Positions 26,339 through 36,202 of a stretch of DNA of 64,000 bases are shown here, in pieces. Below the pieces are notes generated by a model. The model made no database searches. It worked only from the letters and a program-made list of their open reading frames with translations, and was not told where the DNA came from. Within the stretch, counting starts at the first letter, position 1. Each line of letters opens with the position of its first letter. The stretch is from assembly GCF_040214835.1 (NCBI RefSeq), contig NZ_CP157874.1, positions 2,732,001 through 2,796,000 of the forward strand, read 5' to 3'. The stretch comes from Pseudomonas asiatica (lineage in GTDB: Bacteria > Pseudomonadota > Gammaproteobacteria > Pseudomonadales > Pseudomonadaceae). Made by a program: the position numbers and the translations under genes.

Positions 26339-29300
26339 ATGTCGATTCAGGCCAAGGTATCTCCCCTCGCTCAAAGTGTTAATTCTGCCGCCCCCATCGC
26401 AATCCCCGATAACGGAATCCTGACGCTTACTCAGAGCAGTAACATTGTTCTGGATATTGCTCCAGAAAGCGTGACGAGCTACACAAAAAGCGGGGCGGAC
26501 CTGATCGTACAACTGAAGTCTGGCGAGAGCCTGCGCATTGCCAACTTCTATGTCGAAGGGCAGCCGGTAAGCCAGTTGTACCTGGTAGACCGGGACAAGC
26601 TGCTGGCCGTCGACCTGCCCCCGGTCGCTGCCGATGGGCCGCTGTTGGCAGGTTATGTGCCCCAGGAAACTGCGGCCGGGTTCGAGTCGCTCACTGGCGC
26701 CGACGGCACCATTGCCGGGCTCAGCCCCGGCGCTGCATTGCTGGCTGGGGCTGCGATCATTGGCGGCGGCGTCGCGATCGCCAACAGCAACGATGGCGGC
26801 GGCGGTGGTGGTGGCGGCGGTGACGGCAGTGTGCCGCCTGACACCACGGCACCGGCGCCTGCCAGCGGACTGCAGATTGCCCCAGATGGCAGCAGCATCA
26901 GCGGCACGGCCGAGCCGGGCGCCACCGTGGGCATCGACAGCAACGGCGACGGGCAAACCGACGTCAGCGTGGTGGTCGGCTCCGACGGCAAATTCCAGAT
27001 TCCACTGAATCCGCCACTGACCAACGGCGAAACGGTTACCGTGGTGGTGACCGATCCGGCCGGCAATAGCAGCCCGCCCGCGACCGTGCAGGCCCCTGAC
27101 TTCCCCGATGCGCCGCAAATCAACCCGAGCAACGGCTCCAGCATCAGCGGTACCGCCGAGCCGGGCAGCACCGTGGTGCTCACCGACGGCAACGGCAACC
27201 CCATCGGCCAGACTACTGCCGACGGCAACGGTAACTGGTCGTACACACCCGATAGCCCACTGCCCGATGGCACGGTGGTCAAAGCAGTGGTAGTGGATGC
27301 CGCCGGTAACAGCGGCCCGCCCGCCAGCATCATCATCGACGGCGTGGCGCCAGCGGCACCCGTGATCAACCCGAGCAATGGTACCGAGCTCAGTGGTACC
27401 GCCGAGCCGAACAGCACCGTGACCCTCACCGATGGAAGCGGTAACCCGATCGGCCAGGTGACGGCCGATGGCAACGGCAACTGGAGCTATACCCCCGCGA
27501 CCCCGCTGCCCGATGGTACCGTGGTCAACGCGGTGGCCCAGGACGCGGCTGGCAATACCAGCGGGCAGGGCAGCACCACCGTGGATAGCGTGGCGCCGGG
27601 CGCTCCCACCATCGACCTGAGCGACGGCAGCAGCCTCAGCGGTACCGCCGAGCCGAACAGCACCGTGACCCTCACCGATGGTAGCGGTAATCCGATCGGC
27701 CAGGTGACGGCCGATGGCAGTGGCAACTGGAGCTACACCCCCGCGACACCGCTGCCCGACGGTACCGTGATCAACGTGGTGGCCCAGGATGCAGCTGGCA
27801 ACACCAGCGCTCCGACGAGCACGACAGTGGATGCGCAGGCCCCGGCTGCACCAGTGGTCAACCCCAGCAATGGCACCACGATCAGTGGCACCGCTGAACC
27901 GGGCAGCACCGTTACCCTGACCGATGCCGGCGGCAACCCGATCGGCCAGGTCACCGCCGACGGCAGTGGCAACTGGAGTTTCACACCGGGCAGCCCGTTA
28001 CCCAACGGCACCGTGGTGAACGCCACTGCGACCGACCTGACCGGCAATACCAGCGCTCCATCGAGCACTACAGTGGACTCGGTGGCCCCGGCCGCGCCGG
28101 TGGTCCAGCCGAGCAACGGCAGCGAAATCAGCGGTACCGCCGAGCCGGGTAGCACCATCACCCTGACCGACGGCAGCGGCAACCCGATCGGCCAGACCAC
28201 CGCCGACGGCAGCGGCAACTGGTCGTTCACCCCAGGCACACCGTTGCCGGATGGCTCCGTGGTCAATGCCACGGCGACCGACCCGGCCGGCAATACCAGC
28301 GGGCAGGGCAGCACCACCGTGGATGGCGTGGCCCCGGGCGTGCCCACCATCGACCTCAGCAACGGCAGCAGCCTCAGCGGCACCGCCGAGCCGAACAGCA
28401 CCGTGACCCTCACCGACGGCAGTGGTAATCCGATTGGCGAAGCCACCGCCGACGGCAGCGGTAACTGGACGTTCACCCCAGCCACGCCGTTGCCCGATGG
28501 CACCGTGGTCAATGCCACGGCGAGCGACCCGGCCGGCAACACCAGCCCGGCAGCGACGGTCACCGTCGACTCCAGCGCGCCGGCTGCACCGGTGATCAAT
28601 CCCACCAACGGCGCGACCATCGGCGGTACCGCTGAAGCGGGTGCCACCGTCACCCTGACCGATGGCAGCGGCAACCCGATCGGCCAGGTCACCGCCGACG
28701 GCAGTGGCAACTGGAGTTTCACACCGGGCAGCCCGTTACCCAACGGCACCGTGGTGAACGCCACCGTGACCGACCCGACCGGCAACACCAGCGCTCCATC
28801 GAGCACTACAGTGGACTCGGTGGCCCCGGCCGCGCCGGTGGTCGAGCCGAGCAACGGCAGCGAAATCAGCGGTACCGCCGAGCCGGGTAGCACCATCACC
28901 CTGACCGACGGCAGCGGCAACCCGATCGGCCAGACCACCGCCGACGGCAGCGGCAACTGGTCGTTCACCCCAGGCACACCGTTGCCGGATGGCTCCGTGG
29001 TCAATGCCACGGCGACCGACCCGGCCGGCAATACCAGCGGGCAGGGCAGCACCACCGTGGATGGCGTGGCCCCGGGCGTGCCCACCATCGACCTCAGCAA
29101 CGGCAGCAGCCTCAGCGGCACCGCCGAGCCGAACAGCACCGTGACCCTCACCGACGGCAGTGGTAATCCGATTGGCGAAGCCACCGCCGACGGCAGCGGT
29201 AACTGGACGTTCACCCCAGCCACGCCGTTGCCCGATGGCACCGTGGTCAATGCCACGGCGAGCGACCCGGCCGGCAACACCAGCCCGGCAGCGACGGTCA

Positions 29301-32300
29301 CCGTCGACTCCAGCGCGCCGGCTGCACCGGTGATCAATCCCACCAACGGCGCGACCATCGGCGGTACCGCTGAAGCGGGTGCCACCGTCACCCTGACCGA
29401 TGGCAGCGGCAACCCGATCGGCCAGGTCACCGCCGACGGCAGTGGCAACTGGAGTTTCACACCGGGCAGCCCGTTACCCAACGGCACCGTGGTGAACGCC
29501 ACCGTGACCGACCCGACCGGCAACACCAGCGCTCCATCGAGCACTACAGTGGACTCGGTGGCCCCGGCCGCGCCGGTGGTCGAGCCGAGCAACGGCAGCG
29601 AAATCAGCGGCACCGCCGAGCCGGGTAGCACCATCACCCTGACCGACGGCAGCGGCAACCCGATCGGCCAGACCACCGCCGACGGCAGCGGCAACTGGTC
29701 GTTCACCCCAGGCACACCGTTGCCGGATGGCTCCGTGGTCAATGCCACGGCGACCGACCCGGCCGGCAATACCAGCGGGCAGGGCAGCACCACCGTGGAT
29801 GGCGTGGCCCCGGGCGTACCTACCATCAATCTCAGCAACGGCAGCAGTCTTAGCGGCACCGCCGAGCCGAACAGCACCGTGACCCTCACCGACGGCAGTG
29901 GTAATCCGATTGGCGAAGCCACCGCCGACGGCAGCGGTAACTGGACGTTCACCCCAGCCACGCCGTTGCCCGATGGCACGGTGGTCAATGCCACGGCGAG
30001 CGACCCGGCTGGCAACACCAGCCCGGCAGCGACGGTCACCGTCGATTCCAGCGCGCCGGCTGCACCGGTAATCAATCCGAGTAACGGCGCGACCATCGGC
30101 GGTACCGCTGAAGCAGGTGCCACCGTCACCCTGACCGATGGCAGCGGCAACCCGATCGGCCAGGTCACCGCCGATGGCAGTGGCAACTGGAGTTTCACTC
30201 CGGGCAGCCCGTTACCCAACGGCACCGTGGTGAACGCCACCGCGACCGACCCGACCGGCAACACCAGCGCTCCATCAAGCACCACAGTGGACTCGGTGGC
30301 CCCGGCCGCGCCGGTGGTCGAGCCGAGCAACGGCAGCGAAATCAGCGGCACCGCCGAGCCGGGCAGCACCATCACCCTGACCGACGGCAGCGGCAACCCC
30401 ATCGGCCAGACCACCGCCGACGGCAGCGGCAACTGGTCGTTCACCCCTGGCACACCGTTGCCGGATGGCTCCGTGGTCAATGCCACGGCGACCGACCCGG
30501 CCGGCAATACCAGCGGGCAGGGCAGCACCACCGTGGATGGCGTGGCCCCGGGCGTACCTACCATCAATCTCAGCAACGGCAGCAGTCTTAGCGGCACCGC
30601 CGAGCCGAACAGCACCGTGACCCTCACCGACGGCAGTGGTAATCCGATTGGCGAAGCCACCGCCGACGGCAGCGGTAACTGGACGTTCACCCCAGCCACG
30701 CCGTTGCCCAATGGCACGGTGGTCAATGCCACGGCGAGCGACCCGGCTGGCAACACCAGCCCGGCAGCGACGGTCACCGTCGATTCCAGCGCGCCGGCTG
30801 CACCGGTAATCAATCCGAGTAACGGCGCGACCATCGGCGGTACCGCTGAAGCAGGTGCCACCGTCACCCTGACCGATGGCAGCGGCAACCCGATCGGCCA
30901 GGTCACCGCCGACGGCAGCGGCAACTGGAGCTTTACCCCCGGCACACCGCTGGCCAACGGTACCGTAATCATCGCAACGGCAACCGACCCGACCGGCAAC
31001 ACCGGTCCGCAGGCCGCCACCACGGTGGACTCGGTAGCCCCGGCCGCACCAGTGGTCGAACTGAGCAACGGCAGCGAAATCAGCGGCACCGCCGAGCCAG
31101 GCAGTACCATCACCCTGACCGATGGCAGCGGCAACCCGATCGGCCAGACCACTGCCGACGGCAGCGGCGACTGGAGCTTCACCCCCGGTACGCCGCTGGC
31201 CGACGGAACCGTGATCAACGCCACGGCGACCGACCCGGCCGGCAATACCAGCGGGCCGGCCAGCACCACCGTGGACGGCGTGGCCCCGGGTGTACCTACC
31301 ATCAATCTCAGCAACGGCAGCAGTCTTAGCGGCACCGCCGAGCCGAACAGCACCGTGACCCTCACCGACGGCAGCGGTAACCCCATTGGCGAAGTCACCG
31401 CTGACGGCAGCGGCAACTGGACGTTCACCCCAGCGACGCCGCTGCCCAATGGCACGGTGGTCAATGCCACGGCGAGCGATCCGGCTGGCAATACCAGCCC
31501 GGCAGCGACGGTCACCGTCGATTCCAGCGCGCCGGCTGCACCGGTAATCAATCCCACCAACGGCGCGACCATCAACGGTACCGCTGAAGCGGGCGCCACC
31601 GTCACCCTGACCGACCTCGGCGGCAACCCGATCGCCCAGGTCACCGCCGACGGCAGCGGCAACTGGAGCTTCACCCCCGGCTTGCCGCTGGCCAACGGTA
31701 CCGTAATCATCGCCACGGCAACCGACCTGACCGGCAACACCGGTCCGCAGGCCGCCACCACAGTGGACTCGGTAGCCCCGGCCGCACCAGTCGTCGAGCC
31801 AAGCAACGGCAGCGAAATCAGCGGCACCGCCGAGCCGGGCAGCACCGTCATCCTGACCGATGGCAGCGGCAACCCCATCGGCCAAACCACCGCCGACGGC
31901 AACGGCGACTGGAGCTTCACCCCGACCACGCCGCTGGCCAATGGCACGGTGGTCAACGCCGTCGCCCAGGACCCAGCCGGCAACACTGGCCCGCAGGGCA
32001 GCACCACGGTGGATTCGATCGCACCCGCCGCGCCAGTGGTCAATCCGAGCAACGGCGCCGTGATCAACGGTACTGCCGAGCCGAACAGCACCGTGACTCT
32101 CACCGATGGCAATGGTAATCCGATTGGCGAAGTCACTGCCGACGGCAGCGGCAACTGGACGTTCACCCCGGGCACACAACTGCCCAATGGTACCGTGGTC
32201 AACGCCACGGCGACCGATGCCGCCGGCAATACGGGTGCTCCAGGTAGCACCACCGTGGACTCGTCGCTGCCGTCGATTCCGCAGGTCGACCCGAGTAACG

Positions 32301-35300
32301 GCTCGGTGATCAGCGGTACTGCCGATGCCGGTAACACCATTATCCTCACCGATGGCAGCGGCAACCCGATCGGCCAGGTCACCGCCGACGGCGCCGGTAA
32401 CTGGTCGTTCACACCCGGCATTCCGTTGCCGGATGGCACCGTGGTCAACGCGGTGGCGCGCAACCCCGGTGGGACCGATAGTGCGCCGGCGGTCATTACC
32501 GTGGACGGCGTGGCGCCGGCCGCTCCGGTTGTTGAACCGAGCAATGGCACGGAAATCAGTGGTACTGCCGAAGCCGGCGCCACTGTCATCCTCACCGACG
32601 GCGGCGGCAACCCGATAGGTCAGACTACCGCCGACGGCAGCGGCAACTGGTCGTTCACGCCCGGCACGCCGCTGGCCAATGGCACGGTGATAAACGCCGT
32701 GGCCCAGGACCCGGCCGGCAATACCAGCGGGCCGGCCAGCGTCACCGTTGACGCCATCGCCCCGGCCGCACCGATCGTCAACCCGAGCAACGGGGTTGTG
32801 ATCAGTGGTACCGCCGAAGCCGGGACCAAGGTGATCCTCACCGACGGCAGTGGCAACCCGATCGGCCAGACGACAGCCGATGGCAGTGGCAACTGGGCCT
32901 TCACGCCTTCGCCTGCGCTGGGCAACGGCACGGTGATCAACGCCGTGGCTCAGGACCCGTCCGGCAACACCAGCGGGCCGACCAGCGCCACCGTTGACGC
33001 CGTCGCGCCGGCCGCACCGGTCATCAACCCGAGCAACGGGGTGGTGATCAGTGGTACGGCTGAGGCCGGGGCCAAGGTGATCCTCACTGACGGCAGCGGC
33101 AACCCGATCGGCCAGACCACTGCCGACGGCAGCGGCAACTGGTCGTTCACGCCCGGTACGCCGCTGGTCAATGGCACGGTCATCAATGCCGTGGCCCAGG
33201 ACGCCGCTGGCAACACCAGCACCCCACAAGTCAGCACCACGGTGGATGCGGTAGCCCCTGGCCAGCCGACGATCGAGCCGAGCAACGGTACCGAGATCAG
33301 TGGTACCGCTGAAGCCGGTGCCAGGGTGATCCTCACCGACGGCAGCGGCAACCCGATCGGCCAGACCGTCGCCGACGGCAGCGGCAACTGGTCGTTCACG
33401 CCCGGCACGCCGCTGGCCAACGGCACGGTGATCAACGCCGTGGCCCAGGACCCGGCCGGCAATACCAGCGGGCCGGCCAGCGTCACCGTTGACGCCATCG
33501 CCCCGGCCGCACCGATTATCAGCCCGAGCAACGGGGTGGTGATCAGTGGTACCGCCGAAGCCGGGACCAAGGTGATCCTCACCGACGGCAGCGGCAACCC
33601 GATCGGCGAGACGACCGCCGACGGCAGTGGCAACTGGACCTTCACGCCTGCGCCTGCGCTGGCCAACGGCACGGTGATCAACGCCGTGGCCCAGGACCCG
33701 GCCGGCAATATCAGCCTGCCAGCCAGCACCACGGTGGATTCAGTCGCACCTGGCCAGCCGACGATCGACCCGAGCAACGGGACCGTGATCACGGGTAGCG
33801 CTGAAGCCGGGGCGAAGGTGATCCTCACCGACGGCAACGGCAACCCGATCGGCGAGACGACCGCTGACGGCACTGGCAACTGGGCCTTCACGCCTGGTGC
33901 GCCGCTGGCCAACGGCACGGTGATCAACGCCGTGGCCCAGGACGCCGCTGGCAACACCAGCACCCCACAGGTCAGCACCACGGTGGATGCGGTAGCCCCC
34001 GGCCAGCCGACGATCGAGCCGAGCAACGGCACCGAGATCAGTGGTACCGCCGAAGCCGGGGCCAAGGTGATCCTCACCGACGGCAACGGCAACCCGATCG
34101 GTGAGACGACCGCCGACGGCAGTGGCAACTGGTCGTTCACGCCCGGCACGCCGCTGGCCAACGGCACGGTGATCAACGCCGTGGCCCAGGACCCGGCCGG
34201 CAATACCAGCGGGCCGAGCAGCGTCACCGTTGACGCCATCGCCCCGGCCGCGCCGACTATCGAGCCGAGCAATGGTGTGGTCCTCACGGGTACTGCTGAG
34301 CCCGGCGCCACCGTCATCCTCACCGATGGTGGCGGCAATCCGATCGGCGAGACGAGCGCCGACGGCAGTGGCGACTGGAGCTTCACCCCAACCACGCCGC
34401 TGGCCAATGGCACGGTGGTCAACGCGGTGGCCGAGGACGCCGCCGGCAACAGCAGTGGCCCGGCCAGTACCACGGTCGACTCGGTGGCGCCGTCGGCACC
34501 GCTGTTGAGCATCAGTGCCGACGGTGCGCTGCTGACCGGTACCGCCGAGCCGAACAGCCAGGTACGTCTCGTGATCGACGGCGATACCGCCAACCCGATC
34601 ACGGTGAATGTCGACGGCGCCGGTAACTTCAGCCTGCCGTTGGCGCCACCGCTGATCACCGGCGAGCTGATCAGCGGGGTTACCGCCGACGCTGCCGGCA
34701 ACCTCAGCGGCCCGGCGACGATCAACGCGCCGGACCTGGCGCCGCCGACCATCAGTGTGCCGGAAGCCGCCGACACCTGGATCAACGCTGCGGAGATCAG
34801 CGACGGCATCCAGGTCGACGTGACGATCCGCCCGACCATGCAGGTCGGCCAGGTGATCACCGTCGCCTTCGCCGGGCAGAACGGCTACGAGACGCAGGCA
34901 ACGCACACCATCACCGCCAGCGATATCCTGGCCGGCAGCGTCACCGTGACCATTCCCCCTGGCGGTGGCATGGGGCCGTTCCCGGAGGGTGCCTCTACCG
35001 TCACCGCAGACATCAATGGCGGCACTGCTTCGACCCCGGTGCCGTTCACCGTCGACACCATCCCGCCTGCGACCCCGGTGCTGTCGCTGGTGGGCAGCAT
35101 CCTGACTATCTCCACCGATCCGGGAACCGAACTGACGGTTGAAGTGGACATCGGCGGCGTCACCGCCACCGCCACGGTGACAGCCGACAACAGCGGGCTG
35201 GCTTCGCTGAACCTGCTCACCGACCTGGACATCGACCTTACCCTGGACCAGTTGCTCAACGCCCAGGTTTCGGTAACCGGCGAGGATCCGGCCGGCAACA

Positions 35301-36202
35301 CGAGCAATGTGGCAACCATCGGCGTTGGCGGCAGCATCGAGCAGCCAGTGACCATCGGCAACTTCGGCGTCGATGTCAGCCTCAACCCGCTGAACCCGCG
35401 GTTCGGTTTCAGCGGCACCACCGAGCCGGACTCCAGCGTGGTGATCCGTGTCATCACCCCTGCGCTGAACGTCGAGCTGCTGCCGATCCAGGCGGACAGC
35501 TCCGGCAACTTCTCGCTGAACCTGCTGAGCCCGACCGTCCTCACCCAGCTGGGGCTGAACATCACCGATATCCTCAACCTCGGTTCGCAGATCTCGTTCA
35601 ACATCGTCGCCACCGACACCAACAGCAACGACAGCTCGGCCTACGGCATCACCCTGACCCCCAACGGGCTGTCACTGAATATCGGCCAGATCGACGTCAA
35701 CGGCACCTCGGGGGACGACGTCATGTCTGGGGCGAGCGGCAGTTCGGAGCACATCAATGGAGGTGATGGCAACGACCTGATCTTCAACGTTGGGACCGGT
35801 GATCACGTGGTGGCCGGCAACGGCAACGATGCCATCCAGATCACCGCGACCGACTTCGTCAGCATCGACGGCGGCGCCGGCTTCGACACGCTGGTCCTGG
35901 CCGACGGCATCGACCTCGATTACAACGCCGTCGGCGTCGGCACGCTCTCCAACATCGAGCGTATCGACCTTGGCAGGGGCAACTCGGGGAGCGTGCTGAC
36001 CCTGACCGCGGCGGAGGTCGACGCCATCACCGATGCCAACAACGTGCTGCAGATTACCGGCGAGAGCAACGACACCCTCAACGTGGTGGGTGCCGTGAAC
36101 ACCGGGACCACGCAGCAGCTCAACGGCATTACCTACGATGTCTACAACTTTGGCAGCAGTACCCTGCTGATCGAGGACAACACGGTACAGGTCGTGGTCT
36201 GA
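26339..36202 (+). CDS. lapF: Giant LapF-type biofilm adhesin with 30 tandem Ig-like repeats, type I secreted
   Basis: A 3287-residue surface adhesin. Residues 1-150 form a BapA/LapF prefix-like domain, with TAAG at 111-114 and a hydrophobic, glycine-rich stretch (AGAAIIGGGVAIANS, then G9). A degenerate first Ig domain is followed by 30 tandem domains from residue 254 to 2715. Each is 82 residues, two are 83, with the pattern SNG-x2-ISGTAEPG-x-TV-LTDG-x-GNPIG-x-TADG-x-GNW. More divergent domains follow (about 2716-3110), then a C-terminal RTX-like block (GTSGDDVMSG, GGDGNDLI at about 3121-3150) ending in a hydrophobic VVV tail, as type I substrates do. The secretion genes follow, the first overlapping the stop. 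LapF in P. putida drives cell-cell contacts and biofilm maturation. The repeat number probably varies between strains. Confidence 0.92.
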   Translation: MSIQAKVSPLAQSVNSAAPIAIPDNGILTLTQSSNIVLDIAPESVTSYTKSGADLIVQLKSGESLRIANFYVEGQPVSQLYLVDRDKLLAVDLPPVAADGPLLAGYVPQETAAGFESLTGADGTIAGLSPGAALLAGAAIIGGGVAIANSNDGGGGGGGGGDGSVPPDTTAPAPASGLQIAPDGSSISGTAEPGATVGIDSNGDGQTDVSVVVGSDGKFQIPLNPPLTNGETVTVVVTDPAGNSSPPATVQAPDFPDAPQINPSNGSSISGTAEPGSTVVLTDGNGNPIGQTTADGNGNWSYTPDSPLPDGTVVKAVVVDAAGNSGPPASIIIDGVAPAAPVINPSNGTELSGTAEPNSTVTLTDGSGNPIGQVTADGNGNWSYTPATPLPDGTVVNAVAQDAAGNTSGQGSTTVDSVAPGAPTIDLSDGSSLSGTAEPNSTVTLTDGSGNPIGQVTADGSGNWSYTPATPLPDGTVINVVAQDAAGNTSAPTSTTVDAQAPAAPVVNPSNGTTISGTAEPGSTVTLTDAGGNPIGQVTADGSGNWSFTPGSPLPNGTVVNATATDLTGNTSAPSSTTVDSVAPAAPVVQPSNGSEISGTAEPGSTITLTDGSGNPIGQTTADGSGNWSFTPGTPLPDGSVVNATATDPAGNTSGQGSTTVDGVAPGVPTIDLSNGSSLSGTAEPNSTVTLTDGSGNPIGEATADGSGNWTFTPATPLPDGTVVNATASDPAGNTSPAATVTVDSSAPAAPVINPTNGATIGGTAEAGATVTLTDGSGNPIGQVTADGSGNWSFTPGSPLPNGTVVNATVTDPTGNTSAPSSTTVDSVAPAAPVVEPSNGSEISGTAEPGSTITLTDGSGNPIGQTTADGSGNWSFTPGTPLPDGSVVNATATDPAGNTSGQGSTTVDGVAPGVPTIDLSNGSSLSGTAEPNSTVTLTDGSGNPIGEATADGSGNWTFTPATPLPDGTVVNATASDPAGNTSPAATVTVDSSAPAAPVINPTNGATIGGTAEAGATVTLTDGSGNPIGQVTADGSGNWSFTPGSPLPNGTVVNATVTDPTGNTSAPSSTTVDSVAPAAPVVEPSNGSEISGTAEPGSTITLTDGSGNPIGQTTADGSGNWSFTPGTPLPDGSVVNATATDPAGNTSGQGSTTVDGVAPGVPTINLSNGSSLSGTAEPNSTVTLTDGSGNPIGEATADGSGNWTFTPATPLPDGTVVNATASDPAGNTSPAATVTVDSSAPAAPVINPSNGATIGGTAEAGATVTLTDGSGNPIGQVTADGSGNWSFTPGSPLPNGTVVNATATDPTGNTSAPSSTTVDSVAPAAPVVEPSNGSEISGTAEPGSTITLTDGSGNPIGQTTADGSGNWSFTPGTPLPDGSVVNATATDPAGNTSGQGSTTVDGVAPGVPTINLSNGSSLSGTAEPNSTVTLTDGSGNPIGEATADGSGNWTFTPATPLPNGTVVNATASDPAGNTSPAATVTVDSSAPAAPVINPSNGATIGGTAEAGATVTLTDGSGNPIGQVTADGSGNWSFTPGTPLANGTVIIATATDPTGNTGPQAATTVDSVAPAAPVVELSNGSEISGTAEPGSTITLTDGSGNPIGQTTADGSGDWSFTPGTPLADGTVINATATDPAGNTSGPASTTVDGVAPGVPTINLSNGSSLSGTAEPNSTVTLTDGSGNPIGEVTADGSGNWTFTPATPLPNGTVVNATASDPAGNTSPAATVTVDSSAPAAPVINPTNGATINGTAEAGATVTLTDLGGNPIAQVTADGSGNWSFTPGLPLANGTVIIATATDLTGNTGPQAATTVDSVAPAAPVVEPSNGSEISGTAEPGSTVILTDGSGNPIGQTTADGNGDWSFTPTTPLANGTVVNAVAQDPAGNTGPQGSTTVDSIAPAAPVVNPSNGAVINGTAEPNSTVTLTDGNGNPIGEVTADGSGNWTFTPGTQLPNGTVVNATATDAAGNTGAPGSTTVDSSLPSIPQVDPSNGSVISGTADAGNTIILTDGSGNPIGQVTADGAGNWSFTPGIPLPDGTVVNAVARNPGGTDSAPAVITVDGVAPAAPVVEPSNGTEISGTAEAGATVILTDGGGNPIGQTTADGSGNWSFTPGTPLANGTVINAVAQDPAGNTSGPASVTVDAIAPAAPIVNPSNGVVISGTAEAGTKVILTDGSGNPIGQTTADGSGNWAFTPSPALGNGTVINAVAQDPSGNTSGPTSATVDAVAPAAPVINPSNGVVISGTAEAGAKVILTDGSGNPIGQTTADGSGNWSFTPGTPLVNGTVINAVAQDAAGNTSTPQVSTTVDAVAPGQPTIEPSNGTEISGTAEAGARVILTDGSGNPIGQTVADGSGNWSFTPGTPLANGTVINAVAQDPAGNTSGPASVTVDAIAPAAPIISPSNGVVISGTAEAGTKVILTDGSGNPIGETTADGSGNWTFTPAPALANGTVINAVAQDPAGNISLPASTTVDSVAPGQPTIDPSNGTVITGSAEAGAKVILTDGNGNPIGETTADGTGNWAFTPGAPLANGTVINAVAQDAAGNTSTPQVSTTVDAVAPGQPTIEPSNGTEISGTAEAGAKVILTDGNGNPIGETTADGSGNWSFTPGTPLANGTVINAVAQDPAGNTSGPSSVTVDAIAPAAPTIEPSNGVVLTGTAEPGATVILTDGGGNPIGETSADGSGDWSFTPTTPLANGTVVNAVAEDAAGNSSGPASTTVDSVAPSAPLLSISADGALLTGTAEPNSQVRLVIDGDTANPITVNVDGAGNFSLPLAPPLITGELISGVTADAAGNLSGPATINAPDLAPPTISVPEAADTWINAAEISDGIQVDVTIRPTMQVGQVITVAFAGQNGYETQATHTITASDILAGSVTVTIPPGGGMGPFPEGASTVTADINGGTASTPVPFTVDTIPPATPVLSLVGSILTISTDPGTELTVEVDIGGVTATATVTADNSGLASLNLLTDLDIDLTLDQLLNAQVSVTGEDPAGNTSNVATIGVGGSIEQPVTIGNFGVDVSLNPLNPRFGFSGTTEPDSSVVIRVITPALNVELLPIQADSSGNFSLNLLSPTVLTQLGLNITDILNLGSQISFNIVATDTNSNDSSAYGITLTPNGLSLNIGQIDVNGTSGDDVMSGASGSSEHINGGDGNDLIFNVGTGDHVVAGNGNDAIQITATDFVSIDGGAGFDTLVLADGIDLDYNAVGVGTLSNIERIDLGRGNSGSVLTLTAAEVDAITDANNVLQITGESNDTLNVVGAVNTGTTQQLNGITYDVYNFGSSTLLIEDNTVQVVV
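27098..34483 (+). repeat. Thirty tandem 246-bp coding repeats in the adhesin
   Basis: Domain borders fall every 246 bp (codon reading V/I-A-P at 27344, 27590, then 28082 through 33002, and so on to 34484). Only two domains, ending at 33250 and 33991, have one extra codon. From 28082 the domains are grouped in threes, so every third repeat is nearly identical: 738-bp units begin at 28082, 28820, 29558, 30296, 31034 and 31772. The first three or four units differ at only a few bases, the later ones more. Confidence 0.95.

Noticed and set aside
27733..33229. Very long open frames on the minus strand opposite the adhesin (up to about 1625 codons)
   Set aside because: They mirror the 246-bp repeat, whose unit length is a multiple of three, so one stop-free repeat gives a long stop-free antisense frame. 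They have no ribosome site, no folded-domain features and low-complexity composition.
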